This document shows positions 1 to 9,602 of a stretch of 64,000 bases of DNA, in pieces (position 1 is the stretch's first letter; the number at the start of each line of letters is the position of its first letter). The notes below the pieces were generated by a model, which searched no databases, was not told the DNA's origin, and worked only from the letters and a program-made list of their open reading frames with translations. The DNA lies in assembly GCA_902518185.1 (NCBI GenBank), contig CABYFG010000002.1, positions 124,001-188,000 of the forward strand, given 5' to 3'. Source of the stretch: an uncultured Pelagibacteraceae bacterium (lineage in GTDB: Bacteria > Pseudomonadota > Alphaproteobacteria > Pelagibacterales > Pelagibacteraceae). The translations under genes were made by a program, and so were the position numbers.

Positions 1-605
1 AAGCTCTTTCAAAAATGATTTCTTCAAATGAAATAGTGACTTTGATAAATGCCTTAGGGTTAGACCCAAAAGTTCAAGAGATAGATTTAAAAGATTTGAG
101 ATATGGTAAAATTATAATAATGACCGATGCTGATGTGGATGGTTCACACATAAGAGCATTACTATTGACCTTTTTTAATAACAAACCTTTTAATAAGTTG
201 ATAGAAAATGGTTACATTTATTTAGCTCAGCCACCTTTATTCAAAATCAACAAAGGATCTAAAGGGATATACATAAAAGATGAAAAAGAGTTAGAGGATT
301 ATATTGTTAAGAATAATAAAAATATGAAAAAAATTAAAAAAGGATCTAATGAGTTTAAAAAATTTATTGGAACAGAAAAGTCAAAAATGAGTATCCAGAG
401 ATTCAAAGGACTTGGAGAAATGAATCCTGAGGAGTTATGGACAACAACTTTAGATCCAGAAACAAGAAATTTACTTCAAGTGAAATATTCTCAAGATTTA
501 AAAAAAGATCAAAATTTAATACATACATTAATGGGAAATGATGTTTCTTTAAGAAAAGACTTCATAATTTCTAATGCAATTAATGTTCAGAATTTAGATG
601 TGTAA
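1..605 (+). CDS. gyrB: DNA gyrase subunit B, C-terminal part (5' end outside window)
   Basis: GyrB is the ATPase and Toprim-bearing subunit of the type II topoisomerase that introduces negative supercoils. The reading frame is open from base 3, so the start lies upstream of the window; the ATG at 15 is internal. Visible are the Toprim acidic motif TDADVDGSHIR and the family C-terminus (QRFKGLGEMNPEELW, then LMGNDVSLRKDFI). This ending fits GyrB better than ParE. The stop TAA is at 603-605, and the kinase gene starts 3 bases later on the same strand, so the two may be co-transcribed. Confidence 0.95.
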   Translation, partial: ALSKMISSNEIVTLINALGLDPKVQEIDLKDLRYGKIIIMTDADVDGSHIRALLLTFFNNKPFNKLIENGYIYLAQPPLFKINKGSKGIYIKDEKELEDYIVKNNKNMKKIKKGSNEFKKFIGTEKSKMSIQRFKGLGEMNPEELWTTTLDPETRNLLQVKYSQDLKKDQNLIHTLMGNDVSLRKDFIISNAINVQNLDV

Positions 606-608
606 TAT

Positions 609-1889
609 ATGAAGTTTTTTGAAACTTCAAAATATTATACTCTTAAAAAATCTACATATATATCTTTAAGATGGATTGCTATATTTGGTCAGTTATTTTC
701 TATAAACATTGTATATTTTTATTTTAAATTTAATTTTGACTATTACTATTCGTCTATTATAATTTTAGTTGGAATTTTAAGTAATCTTTATCTAATTTAT
801 ATATACCCTAAAACCCAAATTTCAGACAGAGCAGCACTTTTCTTTTTATTAGTAGATATTTTTCAACTTGGTGCACTAATTTATTTAACTGGAGGGATAC
901 GAAATCCTTTTATTATATTTTTATTAATTCCAAGTGTTTTTGCTTCTTCAAATTTAGGTTTTAGATCAAATTTATTTCTTGTCTTAACAACAATAGCCAT
1001 GATTATTTTTTTAACCTTTTTTTCCAAAAGTCTACCATCCCCTTTAAATGACCACTTTCATGTCAGTCCATATTATTTTTATTCAATACCTATTGCTTTA
1101 GTTATAGCTCTGGTATTTTTAAATTATTTTGCAATTATTTTTGGTTCAGAGTCTAGATTAAGAAAAGAAGCTTTGAATAAAATGGAGGAAATAATGGCTA
1201 AAGAACATGAGATGTTATCTTTAGGAGGTCAAGCAGCGGCCGCAGCACATTCATTAGGTACACCACTTTCCACAATAAAGATTATTAGTCAGGAACTTAT
1301 GAAGCAATTCAAGAATCAAAAGGATGTAATTCAAGATATTAAACTTTTATCTAGTCAGGTAGAAAGATGTAATCAAATACTGAAAAAATTATCTTTAGAC
1401 CCTAATCAAGAAGACGATTTTATTGATGAGGATTTGACAATGCGAGATTATCTTAAGGAAATAATTTCTTCATTCCAGGAGGCAAGCAATAAAAAGTTCA
1501 TTTTCAATTTTGCTCAAGATTCAAATTCAAAAAAAATTACAAAATCAATAGAAATAATTTATGGATTAAGGAACTTTATAGGCAATGCAAATAAATTTAG
1601 TTTTAGTAAAATATTTATCTCATTAAAAAGTGATAATGATTTTACTGAAGTAATTATAGAGGATGATGGTAGTGGTTTTCCGAATGATATAATTTCCAAG
1701 ATAGGTGAACCCTATCTAAAATCTATAAAAAATCCTAATACTGGTAAAGACGGTCTAGGCTTAGGATTATTTATTGGGAAAAATTTATTAGAAAAAAATT
1801 TTGCTATGATAAATTGTAAAAATTCTGAAACCAGGAGTGGTGCAGAGATAATTATTAGATGGAAGAATAAAGATTTATTTAATATTTGA
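609..1889 (+). CDS. regB: RegB/PrrB-like redox sensor histidine kinase
   Basis: Membrane histidine kinase of 426 aa. Several hydrophobic segments occupy roughly residues 20-180. The quinone-binding heptapeptide of RegB is present as GGIRNPF (about 95-101). The H-box contains AAAAAHSLGTPL with phospho-acceptor His214. The RegB redox-box cysteine is conserved in VERCNQIL (Cys254). The N-box (NFIGNAN) and the G-boxes (DDGSGFP, GLGLGLF) complete the catalytic domain. RegB kinases sense quinone redox state and signal to the regulator RegA/PrrA. No RegA gene is adjacent; the next gene is convergent cobT, 1 base away. I am confident of the family; the signal sensed is inferred from the conserved motifs. 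Confidence 0.9.
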   Translation: MKFFETSKYYTLKKSTYISLRWIAIFGQLFSINIVYFYFKFNFDYYYSSIIILVGILSNLYLIYIYPKTQISDRAALFFLLVDIFQLGALIYLTGGIRNPFIIFLLIPSVFASSNLGFRSNLFLVLTTIAMIIFLTFFSKSLPSPLNDHFHVSPYYFYSIPIALVIALVFLNYFAIIFGSESRLRKEALNKMEEIMAKEHEMLSLGGQAAAAAHSLGTPLSTIKIISQELMKQFKNQKDVIQDIKLLSSQVERCNQILKKLSLDPNQEDDFIDEDLTMRDYLKEIISSFQEASNKKFIFNFAQDSNSKKITKSIEIIYGLRNFIGNANKFSFSKIFISLKSDNDFTEVIIEDDGSGFPNDIISKIGEPYLKSIKNPNTGKDGLGLGLFIGKNLLEKNFAMINCKNSETRSGAEIIIRWKNKDLFNI

Positions 1890-1890
1890 T

Positions 1891-3705
1891 TTAGTGAAAA
1901 TTTTTCATCTTTTTATTATCAAATAATTTGCTTAATTGAGAAATCATAACATCTCCTAATTCACCAACATCTGAAATTTTAATTGCGCGATTGTAATATC
2001 TTGAAACATCATGACCAATTCCAACTGCTAGTATTTCAATTTCTGTTTTTTCTTCAATAAATTTTACAATTCTCTTTAAATGCTTTTCTAAAAAATCTCC
2101 TGAGTTAACCGAAAGAGTTGAGTCATCAACAGGAGCACCATCAGAAATTACCATTAGTATTTTTCTTTGTTCTCTTCTTTTTTTTAATCTGTTAAAAGCC
2201 CATGATATAGCCTCACCATCAATATTTTCTTTGAGCAATCCCTCTTTGAGCATTAAACCAAGGTTATTTTTAGATTGACGCCAATGACTATCAGCACTTT
2301 TATAAATAATGTGACGAAGATCATTTAATCTTCCAGGAAATTTTGGTTTACCATTATTATTCCAATTTTCTCTACTTTGTCCACCCTTCCAATTTTTAGT
2401 GGTGAAACCTAATACTTCGACTTTCACAGAGCATCGCTCGAGAGTTCTTGATAATATATCAGCACAAATCGCTGCTATAGTTATAGGTCTGCCCCTCATG
2501 GAACCGGAGTTATCAATTAATAGAGTTACAACGGTATCCTCAAATTCTAAATCTTTCTCCTTTTTAAATGATAGGGAATTATATGGATCTATGATAATCC
2601 TTGGTAATTTTGAACTATCTAATAACCCCTCATCTAAGTCGAATTCCCAAGATCTGTTTTGTTTAGCTAACAATTGCCTTTGCAGTTTATTTGCAAGCTT
2701 GGTAATTATATCCTGAAAATTAATTAATTGTTGATCTAAAGTTTTTCTTAATTTTTCTGATTCTTCTGAATTTTCTAAATTCTCTGCTCTAATAATTTCG
2801 TCATAATTAGTGGTGAAAATTTTATAATCTAAATTAATCGCATTAATTGTTTTTTTTTGAATTATTTGATCTATGTTATCTTCTTGTGAATTTGTATCTG
2901 TTTGACTCTGGTCAAGTTTATATTCATCAAGATCATATTCAGTTTCCAAGTTGGCAGCAGCATCCTCATTTTTATCTTGATCTCTTTTATTTTGATCCTC
3001 ACTCTCCTTATATTCATCTGATGAATTATTCTGATCTGTGTCTTGATTTTTCTCCTCAAATTCATCTATTTTTTCATCTTGAAATATATCCATCTCATTA
3101 AAAATTTCAGAAAATTTTGAAGAATATTTATCTTGATTTTCTAAGTTTTCTTTTAAAAAATTAAAATGTTTCTTAATTGATTTATCAAAATCTTCTTCCC
3201 AGTAACTTAACATCTTTTTTGTAAGTGGATTTAGCTCTACATCATGAAAATTCTTAATCATGTATAACTCAAAGGCCTCATTGAGGGACACATCAGCTTT
3301 ACTTTTAAGTTGATCTTTTCGTTTAAGATTTATCATTCGAAAATAATTTTCTTTAAAATTTTTTTGTATACCTTTGAGCATTTTTCCACCTAAACATTCT
3401 ACTCTTATTTTCTCTGAAAAAAAATAAAGAGATTTTGAGCTAGAATTAAATGGTAAATTTTTTTTAAATACATATTCATCTGAAAACCTCTTTTTTAGTG
3501 CAGATGAATCCATATCTGCTCTGGCTTTAATAAAAGAGTTTTTGGTATTTAAAACTTCAATTTCAGGAATGCTTAATTTTTCAATTGATTTATTGTTTTT
3601 TTTATTATCCTCAATTTTAAAATCATTCGAAATTACTTTAAAAGTAGATTGAAGAGCTAGTTTGAATTTTTCCTGCACATTTGTGCTTTTATCACTCTTG
3701 CTCAT
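1891..3705 (-). CDS. cobT: CobT-like VWA protein (cobaltochelatase subunit family)
   Basis: CobT is the von Willebrand factor A subunit that works with the AAA+ ATPase CobS, and with CobN in aerobic cobalt chelation. The protein is 604 aa. It has an N-terminal helical part, a very acidic Asp/Glu/Gln/Asn-rich linker at about residues 207-285 as in other CobT proteins, and a C-terminal VWA domain with MIDAS motif DNSGSM at 398-403. It lies directly downstream of cobS (adjacent stop and start). No cobN or other cobalamin gene is in the window, so a non-B12 role for the pair is possible. Confidence 0.92.
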   Translation of the reverse strand: MSKSDKSTNVQEKFKLALQSTFKVISNDFKIEDNKKNNKSIEKLSIPEIEVLNTKNSFIKARADMDSSALKKRFSDEYVFKKNLPFNSSSKSLYFFSEKIRVECLGGKMLKGIQKNFKENYFRMINLKRKDQLKSKADVSLNEAFELYMIKNFHDVELNPLTKKMLSYWEEDFDKSIKKHFNFLKENLENQDKYSSKFSEIFNEMDIFQDEKIDEFEEKNQDTDQNNSSDEYKESEDQNKRDQDKNEDAAANLETEYDLDEYKLDQSQTDTNSQEDNIDQIIQKKTINAINLDYKIFTTNYDEIIRAENLENSEESEKLRKTLDQQLINFQDIITKLANKLQRQLLAKQNRSWEFDLDEGLLDSSKLPRIIIDPYNSLSFKKEKDLEFEDTVVTLLIDNSGSMRGRPITIAAICADILSRTLERCSVKVEVLGFTTKNWKGGQSRENWNNNGKPKFPGRLNDLRHIIYKSADSHWRQSKNNLGLMLKEGLLKENIDGEAISWAFNRLKKRREQRKILMVISDGAPVDDSTLSVNSGDFLEKHLKRIVKFIEEKTEIEILAVGIGHDVSRYYNRAIKISDVGELGDVMISQLSKLFDNKKMKNFH

Positions 3706-4680
3706 TTACATTTTTATATTAGCAAGGGACTCAGGTAATTCTTCGCCAAAACATCTCTGATAATACTCTGCAATAATATTTTTTTCTATTTCGTCACATT
3801 TATTTAAAAAAGTAACCCTAAACGCATAACCAACATCTTTGAATATTTCTTCATTCTCCGCCCAATGTAAGACTGTTCTAGGACTCATTACTGTTGAGAT
3901 ATCGCCACTTATAAAACCTTTTCTAGTCAAAGTAGCAACCTTTATCATGTTTGCAATTTTTTCTTTACCTTTATCATTATTTAGATTTTTATTCTTAGCT
4001 AGAATAATCTCCATTTCTTTATCTAAACTAAGATAATTCAAAGTGGTTACTATATTCCATCTATCCATTTGTCCTTGATTTATTTGCTGGGTGCCATGAT
4101 ACAAGCCTGTTGTATCGCCTAAACCGATTGTATTAGATGTAGCAAATAGCCTGAAGTATTTGTTTTGTTTTATTACTTTATTTTTATCTAACAGTGTAAA
4201 ATTACCCTCAGTTTCAAGCACTCTTTGAATAACAAACATAACATCAGGTCTTCCAGCATCGTATTCATCAAAAACTAATGCCACAGGATTTTGAATTGAC
4301 CAGGGTAAAATACCTTCATTAAACTTGGTGATTTGTTTTCCATCTTCCAAAACAATCGCATCTTTTCCAATCAAATCAATTCTACTGATATGGCTATCCA
4401 AATTTACCCTGACACAAGGCCAGTTAAGTCTTGCTGCAATTTGTTCTATGTGTGTTGACTTACCTGTCCCATGATATCCTTGTACTAGAACTCTTTTATT
4501 AAAAGCAAACCCAGAAATTATAGCCAACGTTGTATCTTTATCGAATTTATAGTTTTTGTCTATTTCTGGAACATATTCACTTTTTTTTGAAAAAGCTTTT
4601 AATTCCATTTCAGAGTCAAATCCAAAAGTTTGTTTTATTGAAACTTTAATATCAGGTTGTAGATTTAAATTATTTGTCAA
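3706..4680 (-). CDS. cobS: CobS-like AAA+ ATPase (cobaltochelatase subunit family)
   Basis: MoxR/CobS-type AAA+ ATPase of 324 aa that partners CobT. Walker A is GYHGTGKST (68-76) and Walker B is [10 protein letters not shown] (about 134-143). The stretch [19 protein letters not shown] is typical of CobS. The best start is TTG at 4680: it overlaps the J-domain gene by 11 bases and gives the usual CobS N-terminus leading to TFGFDSEM. It sits in the order J-domain gene, cobS, cobT, which is common in alphaproteobacteria. The ATPase fold is certain; whether it still serves cobalt insertion is not shown by the sequence. Confidence 0.92.
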   Translation of the reverse strand: MTNNLNLQPDIKVSIKQTFGFDSEMELKAFSKKSEYVPEIDKNYKFDKDTTLAIISGFAFNKRVLVQGYHGTGKSTHIEQIAARLNWPCVRVNLDSHISRIDLIGKDAIVLEDGKQITKFNEGILPWSIQNPVALVFDEYDAGRPDVMFVIQRVLETEGNFTLLDKNKVIKQNKYFRLFATSNTIGLGDTTGLYHGTQQINQGQMDRWNIVTTLNYLSLDKEMEIILAKNKNLNNDKGKEKIANMIKVATLTRKGFISGDISTVMSPRTVLHWAENEEIFKDVGYAFRVTFLNKCDEIEKNIIAEYYQRCFGEELPESLANIKM

Positions 4681-5197
4681 TTTTTTCTCTATAAGTGTTT
4701 TTTAATTGTGTATAAGCTAAAGTGATCAATTTAAGTTTTTCCTCAAATTTTTTATTACCTGAATTCATATCAGGGTGAAATTTTTTGACAAGAGTTTTGA
4801 ATTTTTTCTGTATTTTAGACCAATTTAGACCTACTGAAATACCTAAAATTTCAAAAGCTTTTATATCTTTATGATTAAATTTAAATTGACGCATATGATT
4901 AAAATCACTTTTTAACTTATTTTTATCAAATTCATCTTTCAGCGTGTTATTCCATAAAATTTTAAAAAAATTATCTGAGGAACTAAAACTTTGAGTAGGT
5001 TTATGCCACGTCATATCAGATTTTAAAAAATCTATAATTTGATCATCATTCATACCAGAAAAATAATTCCAATTTTGGTTGAATTCTTTCACATGATCTA
5101 AACAAAGCATCCTAAATTTTCTACTATTATCTTTTTCAATTGGAGCTCTGTATTCACCAGTTTTTTTACAATTTTTCCAGTCACAAATGAATCTCAT
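4670..5197 (-). CDS. J-domain (DnaJ-like) co-chaperone upstream of cobS
   Basis: A 175-aa protein with a C-terminal J domain: AFEILGI at about 114 and the Hsp70-stimulating HPD motif at 141-143. The N-terminal half has cysteines (Cys5, Cys10, Cys32) resembling a small metal-binding module. J domains stimulate DnaK ATPase. A J-domain gene just upstream of cobS-cobT is a recurrent alphaproteobacterial arrangement and suggests a chaperone role for the CobST complex. It is divergent from bolA, with a shared 21-base gap that must hold at least part of both promoters or leaders. Confidence 0.88.
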   Translation of the reverse strand: MRFICDWKNCKKTGEYRAPIEKDNSRKFRMLCLDHVKEFNQNWNYFSGMNDDQIIDFLKSDMTWHKPTQSFSSSDNFFKILWNNTLKDEFDKNKLKSDFNHMRQFKFNHKDIKAFEILGISVGLNWSKIQKKFKTLVKKFHPDMNSGNKKFEEKLKLITLAYTQLKNTYREKIDK

Positions 5198-5218
5198 GAT
5201 ATATAATAAATTATATTT

Positions 5219-5479
5219 ATGGACATAAATAGATTAATTGTAAATATAAAAAAAAAAATTGTGAGTAATATTTTAATTGAGAACATTAAAATTGAAGATA
5301 AATCATTTCTTCATAAAAATCATTCTGGTAATCAAGTAGGGAAATTTCATTTGAAAATTTTTATAAAATCAAAAACGTTAAAGAAAATGAGTAGATTAGA
5401 GAGTAATAAACTAATTTATAAATTATTAGATAGTGAGATAAAAAAATTTATACACTCTATTCAAATTTTAATTGAATAA
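5219..5479 (+). CDS. bolA: BolA/IbaG family protein
   Basis: Small protein of 86 aa with the BolA fold pattern: an N-terminal helix, beta strands around the HKNHSG segment (His32 and His35 region) and the C-terminal KLLDSEIKKFIHSIQI helix. BolA proteins bind monothiol glutaredoxins and take part in Fe-S cluster and iron handling. The gene is divergent from the J-domain/cobST cluster, a neighbourhood also seen in other alphaproteobacteria. It overlaps the convergent aroB end by 12 bases. The family is clear; the exact BolA subgroup is not. Confidence 0.85.
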   Translation: MDINRLIVNIKKKIVSNILIENIKIEDKSFLHKNHSGNQVGKFHLKIFIKSKTLKKMSRLESNKLIYKLLDSEIKKFIHSIQILIE

Positions 5480-6574
5480 CTCTTTCTGAAAAAATAATTT
5501 AATTTTATTTTTACTAAACTCGTTATTCGAAGATGCTACTCCAATCTTTTTTAACAGAATAAGGTTTATCATTTTCGATTTATTCTTTTTATCTCTAGTC
5601 ATATAGTGTAAAATTTTAGTGATATCTTTATTTGAAAAATAATTAACAAGTTTAAATGGTAATTTTGAATTTTTAATATTATTTAAAATAGAGTTATAAT
5701 CTTTTTGATTAAGGTATTTGTATTTAAAACTAAATTTCAAAGCTGAGTAAATACCCAAGAAAACAGCTTCTCCATGATTCAATTTTTTTGAGTAATTTAA
5801 TGCCGCTTCATAGGCATGTGCGAACGTATGACCAAAGTTTAATATTTTCCTTATGTTTGTTTCTTTCTCATCTTGTTCGACAACTTTTTTTTTAATTTTA
5901 CAACTTTCGTAAATCGCTTTTTCTATCTGTGGAGATTCCAAATTAAGAATTTGAAATATATTTTTTTCCAAATATTTATAAAAATTTTTGTTTAAAATTA
6001 GAGAATGTTTAAAGATTTCCGCATAACCACAGATCAATTCTCTTTTAGGAAGAGATTCTAGAAAACCAGTATCACTTATAACCATTTTAGGTTGATAAAA
6101 ACTTCCAATAAGGTTTTTTCCATAATCTGAATTGATCCCGGTTTTGCCTCCTATTGATGAGTCTACTTGTGACAAAAGAGTTGTTGGGATATTAATAAAT
6201 TTTAGACCTCTTTTAAAAATACTTGCTGCAAAACCTACTATGTCACCAATGATACCTCCACCAACTGCAATCAAGCAATCAGATCTTGAATAATTTTTTT
6301 TTAATAAGTCATTGATTATTAGATCAACATTTTTTTGATTTTTGTTTTTCTCACTTGCTTCAATAAATCTAATTGATAACTGTTTACCCTTTAAATTTTT
6401 TTTCAAAATTTTTATCATTTTTTTTGGGACTTTTTTATCGATAATTAACATGCATTTTTTAAAATCAATTGAATTTTGATTTATCAATTTTGCAAATTTT
6501 GAAACAACATTTGATCCAATTAAGATTGGATATTTACCAGAGTTTGTATTAACAGTTAATTTTATTGGTTTCAT
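5468..6574 (-). CDS. aroB: 3-dehydroquinate synthase
   Basis: Second step of the shikimate pathway: converts DAHP to 3-dehydroquinate, using NAD and a divalent metal. The protein is 368 aa, the normal length. It shows the NAD-binding GGGIIGDIVGF motif, IPTTLLSQVDSSIGGKTGIN, the FYQPKMVISD segment and the metal-ligand region LNFGHTFAHAYEA with LNHGEAV. The start at 6574 lies inside the 3' end of aroK (26-base overlap), so the two are co-transcribed and probably translationally coupled. Confidence 0.97.
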   Translation of the reverse strand: MKPIKLTVNTNSGKYPILIGSNVVSKFAKLINQNSIDFKKCMLIIDKKVPKKMIKILKKNLKGKQLSIRFIEASEKNKNQKNVDLIINDLLKKNYSRSDCLIAVGGGIIGDIVGFAASIFKRGLKFINIPTTLLSQVDSSIGGKTGINSDYGKNLIGSFYQPKMVISDTGFLESLPKRELICGYAEIFKHSLILNKNFYKYLEKNIFQILNLESPQIEKAIYESCKIKKKVVEQDEKETNIRKILNFGHTFAHAYEAALNYSKKLNHGEAVFLGIYSALKFSFKYKYLNQKDYNSILNNIKNSKLPFKLVNYFSNKDITKILHYMTRDKKNKSKMINLILLKKIGVASSNNEFSKNKIKLFFQKELFN

Positions 6575-7073
6575 AAATCTTTTTTACTTTATTGACTATT
6601 TGTTTTTTTGAAAGACCATCACAATTAATACTATATAGAGCTTTTGAATAAATAGTTGAACGTTTTTTTATTAATTTCATCAGTTCAAAACTTGTTAAAT
6701 TAATAGCAACGGGTCTTTTAGAGTTATTTTTTATTCTTTTTAAAATAGTTTCAGGATCCCACTTAAGCCAAAATGAATTATGATTTTTTAAAATCTCTTC
6801 TCTAACATTCTTGTTTAAAAAAGTACCACCACCTAAAGCTATTACACATTTTTTATTTTTTAATATTTGTAAAGTTATTTTTTCTTCGTACTCTCTGAAA
6901 AACTTTTCTCCTTTATATTGAAATATTTCAGTTATTTTCTGATTTAATTTTTTTTCAATAATTTTATCGGTATCATAAAAATGAAAATTTAATTCTTTTG
7001 ATATCAATGATCCTAAAGAGGACTTTCCTGATCCCATCATACCTAAAAAAACTATATTTTCTTTTGATTTCAT
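6549..7073 (-). CDS. aroK: Shikimate kinase
   Basis: Phosphorylates shikimate with ATP. Walker A is GMMGSGKSS (11-19). The shikimate-binding residues appear in FYDTDKIIEKK and in EKFFREYE, followed by ALGGGTFLN. I chose the ATG at 7073, giving 174 aa, because it begins right before the conserved KENIVFLGMMGSGKS core. A longer in-frame version from 7136 adds 21 residues unlike the family. The gene is divergent from the small membrane-peptide ORF at 7131, leaving a 57-base promoter gap. Confidence 0.95.
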   Translation of the reverse strand: MKSKENIVFLGMMGSGKSSLGSLISKELNFHFYDTDKIIEKKLNQKITEIFQYKGEKFFREYEEKITLQILKNKKCVIALGGGTFLNKNVREEILKNHNSFWLKWDPETILKRIKNNSKRPVAINLTSFELMKLIKKRSTIYSKALYSINCDGLSKKQIVNKVKKIYETNKINC

Positions 7074-7130
7074 AATTTTCTTTATTGAAAAAACACAAAT
7101 ATGTCTTAATTTGAAAATAACTAAAACTAT

Positions 7131-7310
7131 ATGCAATTTATAAAAAAAACAAGTTCGAGAACAAGTTTTCTTGGGTTAATAATTAAGTTAACTTTAGTTT
7201 TGGTTACAATCTTAGGAATTGTTTTTTTATTAAATAAAGTTGATTTTCCAGCTCCAAAAAAAGAAATAGAAAAGATTATTCCTAATGAAAACTTTAAGAT
7301 TATTAAATAA
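7131..7310 (+). CDS. Small single-pass membrane peptide, hypothetical (59 aa)
   Basis: An ATG at 7131 opens a 59-codon frame ending TAA at 7308-7310. The product has a basic N-terminus, one strong hydrophobic helix (about residues 14-35, LGLIIKLTLVLVTILG and following) and a charged Lys/Glu/Pro-rich tail, so it looks like a small bitopic inner-membrane protein. It overlaps the start of the following exported-protein gene by 26 bases on the same strand, which favours a real coupled gene. I do not recognise the family. Confidence 0.55.
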   Translation: MQFIKKTSSRTSFLGLIIKLTLVLVTILGIVFLLNKVDFPAPKKEIEKIIPNENFKIIK

Positions 7311-9057
7311 GAAATTAATTTTAATTTTCATAATTTATACGTATTTTGGGACTATTTCTGTTGCAGAAAATCAACCAGTGGATATTTGGAATATTGATAA
7401 AAAAAAGGAAAACAATAATTCCTCTATTCAAAACTCTGAGAACAAAATTTTAAATATTGAGCCATCTTCTGAATTTCAAATCTTTGATATGCAAAAAAAT
7501 AATCCAGAAAGTATTGTTACCTCTGAAAAAAATTTAAAATCTCAAGAAATAAAAATCTATGGTCTTTATGATCCTCAGGATTATGGACTTGATATTGAAA
7601 TGTGGTTAAACTCTGATGGTGATCAACTCAAAAGTATTTTTAAAAAATTAAATAAAATGAAATTATCAAAAGACGCAAATGAAATATTAAATATCGTTTT
7701 ACTAACAAATGCCCAGTCACCCCAAAAAAATATTAAAGAGAAAGAATTTTTAGGTTTCAAATCGGATTGGTTAATTAAAAATTCTGATTTAGATTTAATT
7801 GAGGATTACTTAATTAAAAATCAAGTTTTTAATTTACATCCAGAATTAACGAAATATTTAGTAAATGAATATTTGGCTGAAGGCAATATAAAAAAATCAT
7901 GTGAAATTTTCTCAAAAATACTTGATCCTCTATATGATGAGTATCTTTCAAAATTTAACCTTTATTGTCTAATTGACTCGGGCAAGACGGAGGAGGCACA
8001 ACTCATTTTAGATTTGAAAAAAGAGCAAGGTTTTAAAGATGAATATTTTGAAAAAAAAATTAACTTTTTTTTAGGTTATAAATCTAAAGTTGATAGCTCA
8101 ATATCAGAAAAAAATATTTTTGAATTTTATTTAGCTCATCAATCGAATCCAAAATTCAATTTTAAACCAAATGATAAGACAAAAAAGATAATTTGGAAGT
8201 ATCTTGCTTCATCTGGACTTTTGAAATCAGTAGAATTGATAGATATTTCTAAATTAGATGAAATTTCAACTTTAGAAAAAGCTACTCATAATAAAAATTA
8301 TCCAGAGAAGGAGTTATTTAAAATTTATAAAAAATTTCAGTTTAATATAAATCAGTTATTAAATGTTGAGAAAGCCTATAAATCCTTAACAAATATTGAG
8401 GGAAGAGCTTTATTATATCAAAAAATTCTACTAGAGTCAGAAATCATTAAAAAAATAAGTTATCTAAATTTATTAAAAAAATCATTTCAAAATGATAAAT
8501 TAGGTGACGCATTTGATACTGAATTAAAAAAGTTTCTTGAGAAAATAAATCCAACAGATGTTCCGGATAATTTAACAAGTTTTTATTATACAAATATCGA
8601 GATTAAGGAAGATGAGAAGATTGAGATGAAATTTGATAAAGATATTTTACATCAATCTAAGCTTATAAATTATTTTAATGGAGATTACTCAAGATCAAAG
8701 ATTGAAAAAGATGTAAACAACTTTTTGAAAAAAATAAAAAAAAATAAAAATTATTTTTTTTCAAAAAAAGATCAAATATTTCTAGAGTCACTAAAATATG
8801 ATGGAGTCGAAATATCAAAAAAATTCGATGATTTATATAAGGTAAATAAATTAGAGATACCAACAGATATTCAAGTGATGATAAATAATGATGAAAAGGG
8901 TGCTGCTTTGTTAAGAATAGCTGAGGTTATTGGGCAAGACAAACTTGATAGAATTGATGAAGATACTCTCTATTTTATAATTTCCACACTTAATCAATTA
9001 AATATAGATTTATTGAGAAACAAAATTTTACTTAAAGTTCTTCCTTTAAAAGTTTAA
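7285..9057 (+). CDS. Large exported helical protein of unknown function
   Basis: A 590-aa protein. It begins with a basic n-region and a hydrophobic stretch (LILIFIIYTYFGTISVA), a good Sec signal peptide with cleavage likely after SVA at about residue 27. The rest is Lys/Glu/Asp/Leu-rich and mostly helical, with segments resembling degenerate helical repeats (for example around 195-245), but I see no catalytic motif or named domain. It follows the small membrane peptide, overlapping it, and precedes def-fmt-truA by 21 bases. A periplasmic scaffold or envelope role is only a guess. Confidence 0.8.
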   Translation: MKTLRLLNKKLILIFIIYTYFGTISVAENQPVDIWNIDKKKENNNSSIQNSENKILNIEPSSEFQIFDMQKNNPESIVTSEKNLKSQEIKIYGLYDPQDYGLDIEMWLNSDGDQLKSIFKKLNKMKLSKDANEILNIVLLTNAQSPQKNIKEKEFLGFKSDWLIKNSDLDLIEDYLIKNQVFNLHPELTKYLVNEYLAEGNIKKSCEIFSKILDPLYDEYLSKFNLYCLIDSGKTEEAQLILDLKKEQGFKDEYFEKKINFFLGYKSKVDSSISEKNIFEFYLAHQSNPKFNFKPNDKTKKIIWKYLASSGLLKSVELIDISKLDEISTLEKATHNKNYPEKELFKIYKKFQFNINQLLNVEKAYKSLTNIEGRALLYQKILLESEIIKKISYLNLLKKSFQNDKLGDAFDTELKKFLEKINPTDVPDNLTSFYYTNIEIKEDEKIEMKFDKDILHQSKLINYFNGDYSRSKIEKDVNNFLKKIKKNKNYFFSKKDQIFLESLKYDGVEISKKFDDLYKVNKLEIPTDIQVMINNDEKGAALLRIAEVIGQDKLDRIDEDTLYFIISTLNQLNIDLLRNKILLKVLPLKV

Positions 9058-9078
9058 AAATTAGTTTAATTATCTATT

Positions 9079-9600
9079 ATGCTTAGAGAAATTGTTACTG
9101 TTCCAGATGAAATATTAAAAAAGATTTCTGATCCAATTGAAAAAGTTGGAATTAATGAAAAAAAATTAATTGAAGACTTATTTAAAACAATGTACCACTC
9201 CAAGGGAATTGGTCTTGCGGCAGTTCAAGTAGGTATACTAAAAAGAATTTTAGTTGTTGACGTTTCAAATAAGGATGAAGAAAATCAACCAATTGCATTA
9301 ATCAATCCACTAATAAAAAACTTAAGCGATGAAACATCGGTGTACGAAGAGGGTTGTCTATCAATACCTGAAACTTTTATTGAAATTGAGAGACCAAAAA
9401 TTTGTGAGGTGGAATATATTGATGAAAAGGGAGAGAAGAAAGATCTTAAATGCGACGGACTTTTATCTACTTGTATTCAACATGAAATAAATCATTTAGA
9501 TGGAAAATTAATTATTGATCATTTATCAAAATTAAAGAAAGATTTTATTATAAAAAAAATTTCAAAAATTAAAAAAAGTCCAGATAGAATAGTAGTTTAA
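9079..9600 (+). CDS. def: Peptide deformylase
   Basis: Removes the N-formyl group from nascent proteins. The protein is 173 aa with all three family motifs: GIGLAAVQVG (43-52), EGCLS (91-95, with metal-ligand Cys93) and QHEINH (134-139, with metal-ligand His135 and His139 and catalytic Glu136). It is followed after 2 bases by fmt, the enzyme that adds the formyl group to initiator tRNA, the usual def-fmt pairing. Confidence 0.97.
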   Translation: MLREIVTVPDEILKKISDPIEKVGINEKKLIEDLFKTMYHSKGIGLAAVQVGILKRILVVDVSNKDEENQPIALINPLIKNLSDETSVYEEGCLSIPETFIEIERPKICEVEYIDEKGEKKDLKCDGLLSTCIQHEINHLDGKLIIDHLSKLKKDFIIKKISKIKKSPDRIVV

Positions 9601-9602
9601 AG

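Noticed and set aside
2847..3101. Plus-strand frame of 84 codons opposite cobT
   Set aside because: It is the shadow of the Asp/Glu-rich repeat-like linker of CobT, whose acidic codons leave the opposite strand open; the peptide is His/Phe/Leu-rich low complexity with no family pattern.
7074..7136. Longer N-terminus for shikimate kinase
   Set aside because: The additional 21 residues do not match the family, would cover the divergent promoter gap and overlap the opposite small ORF.
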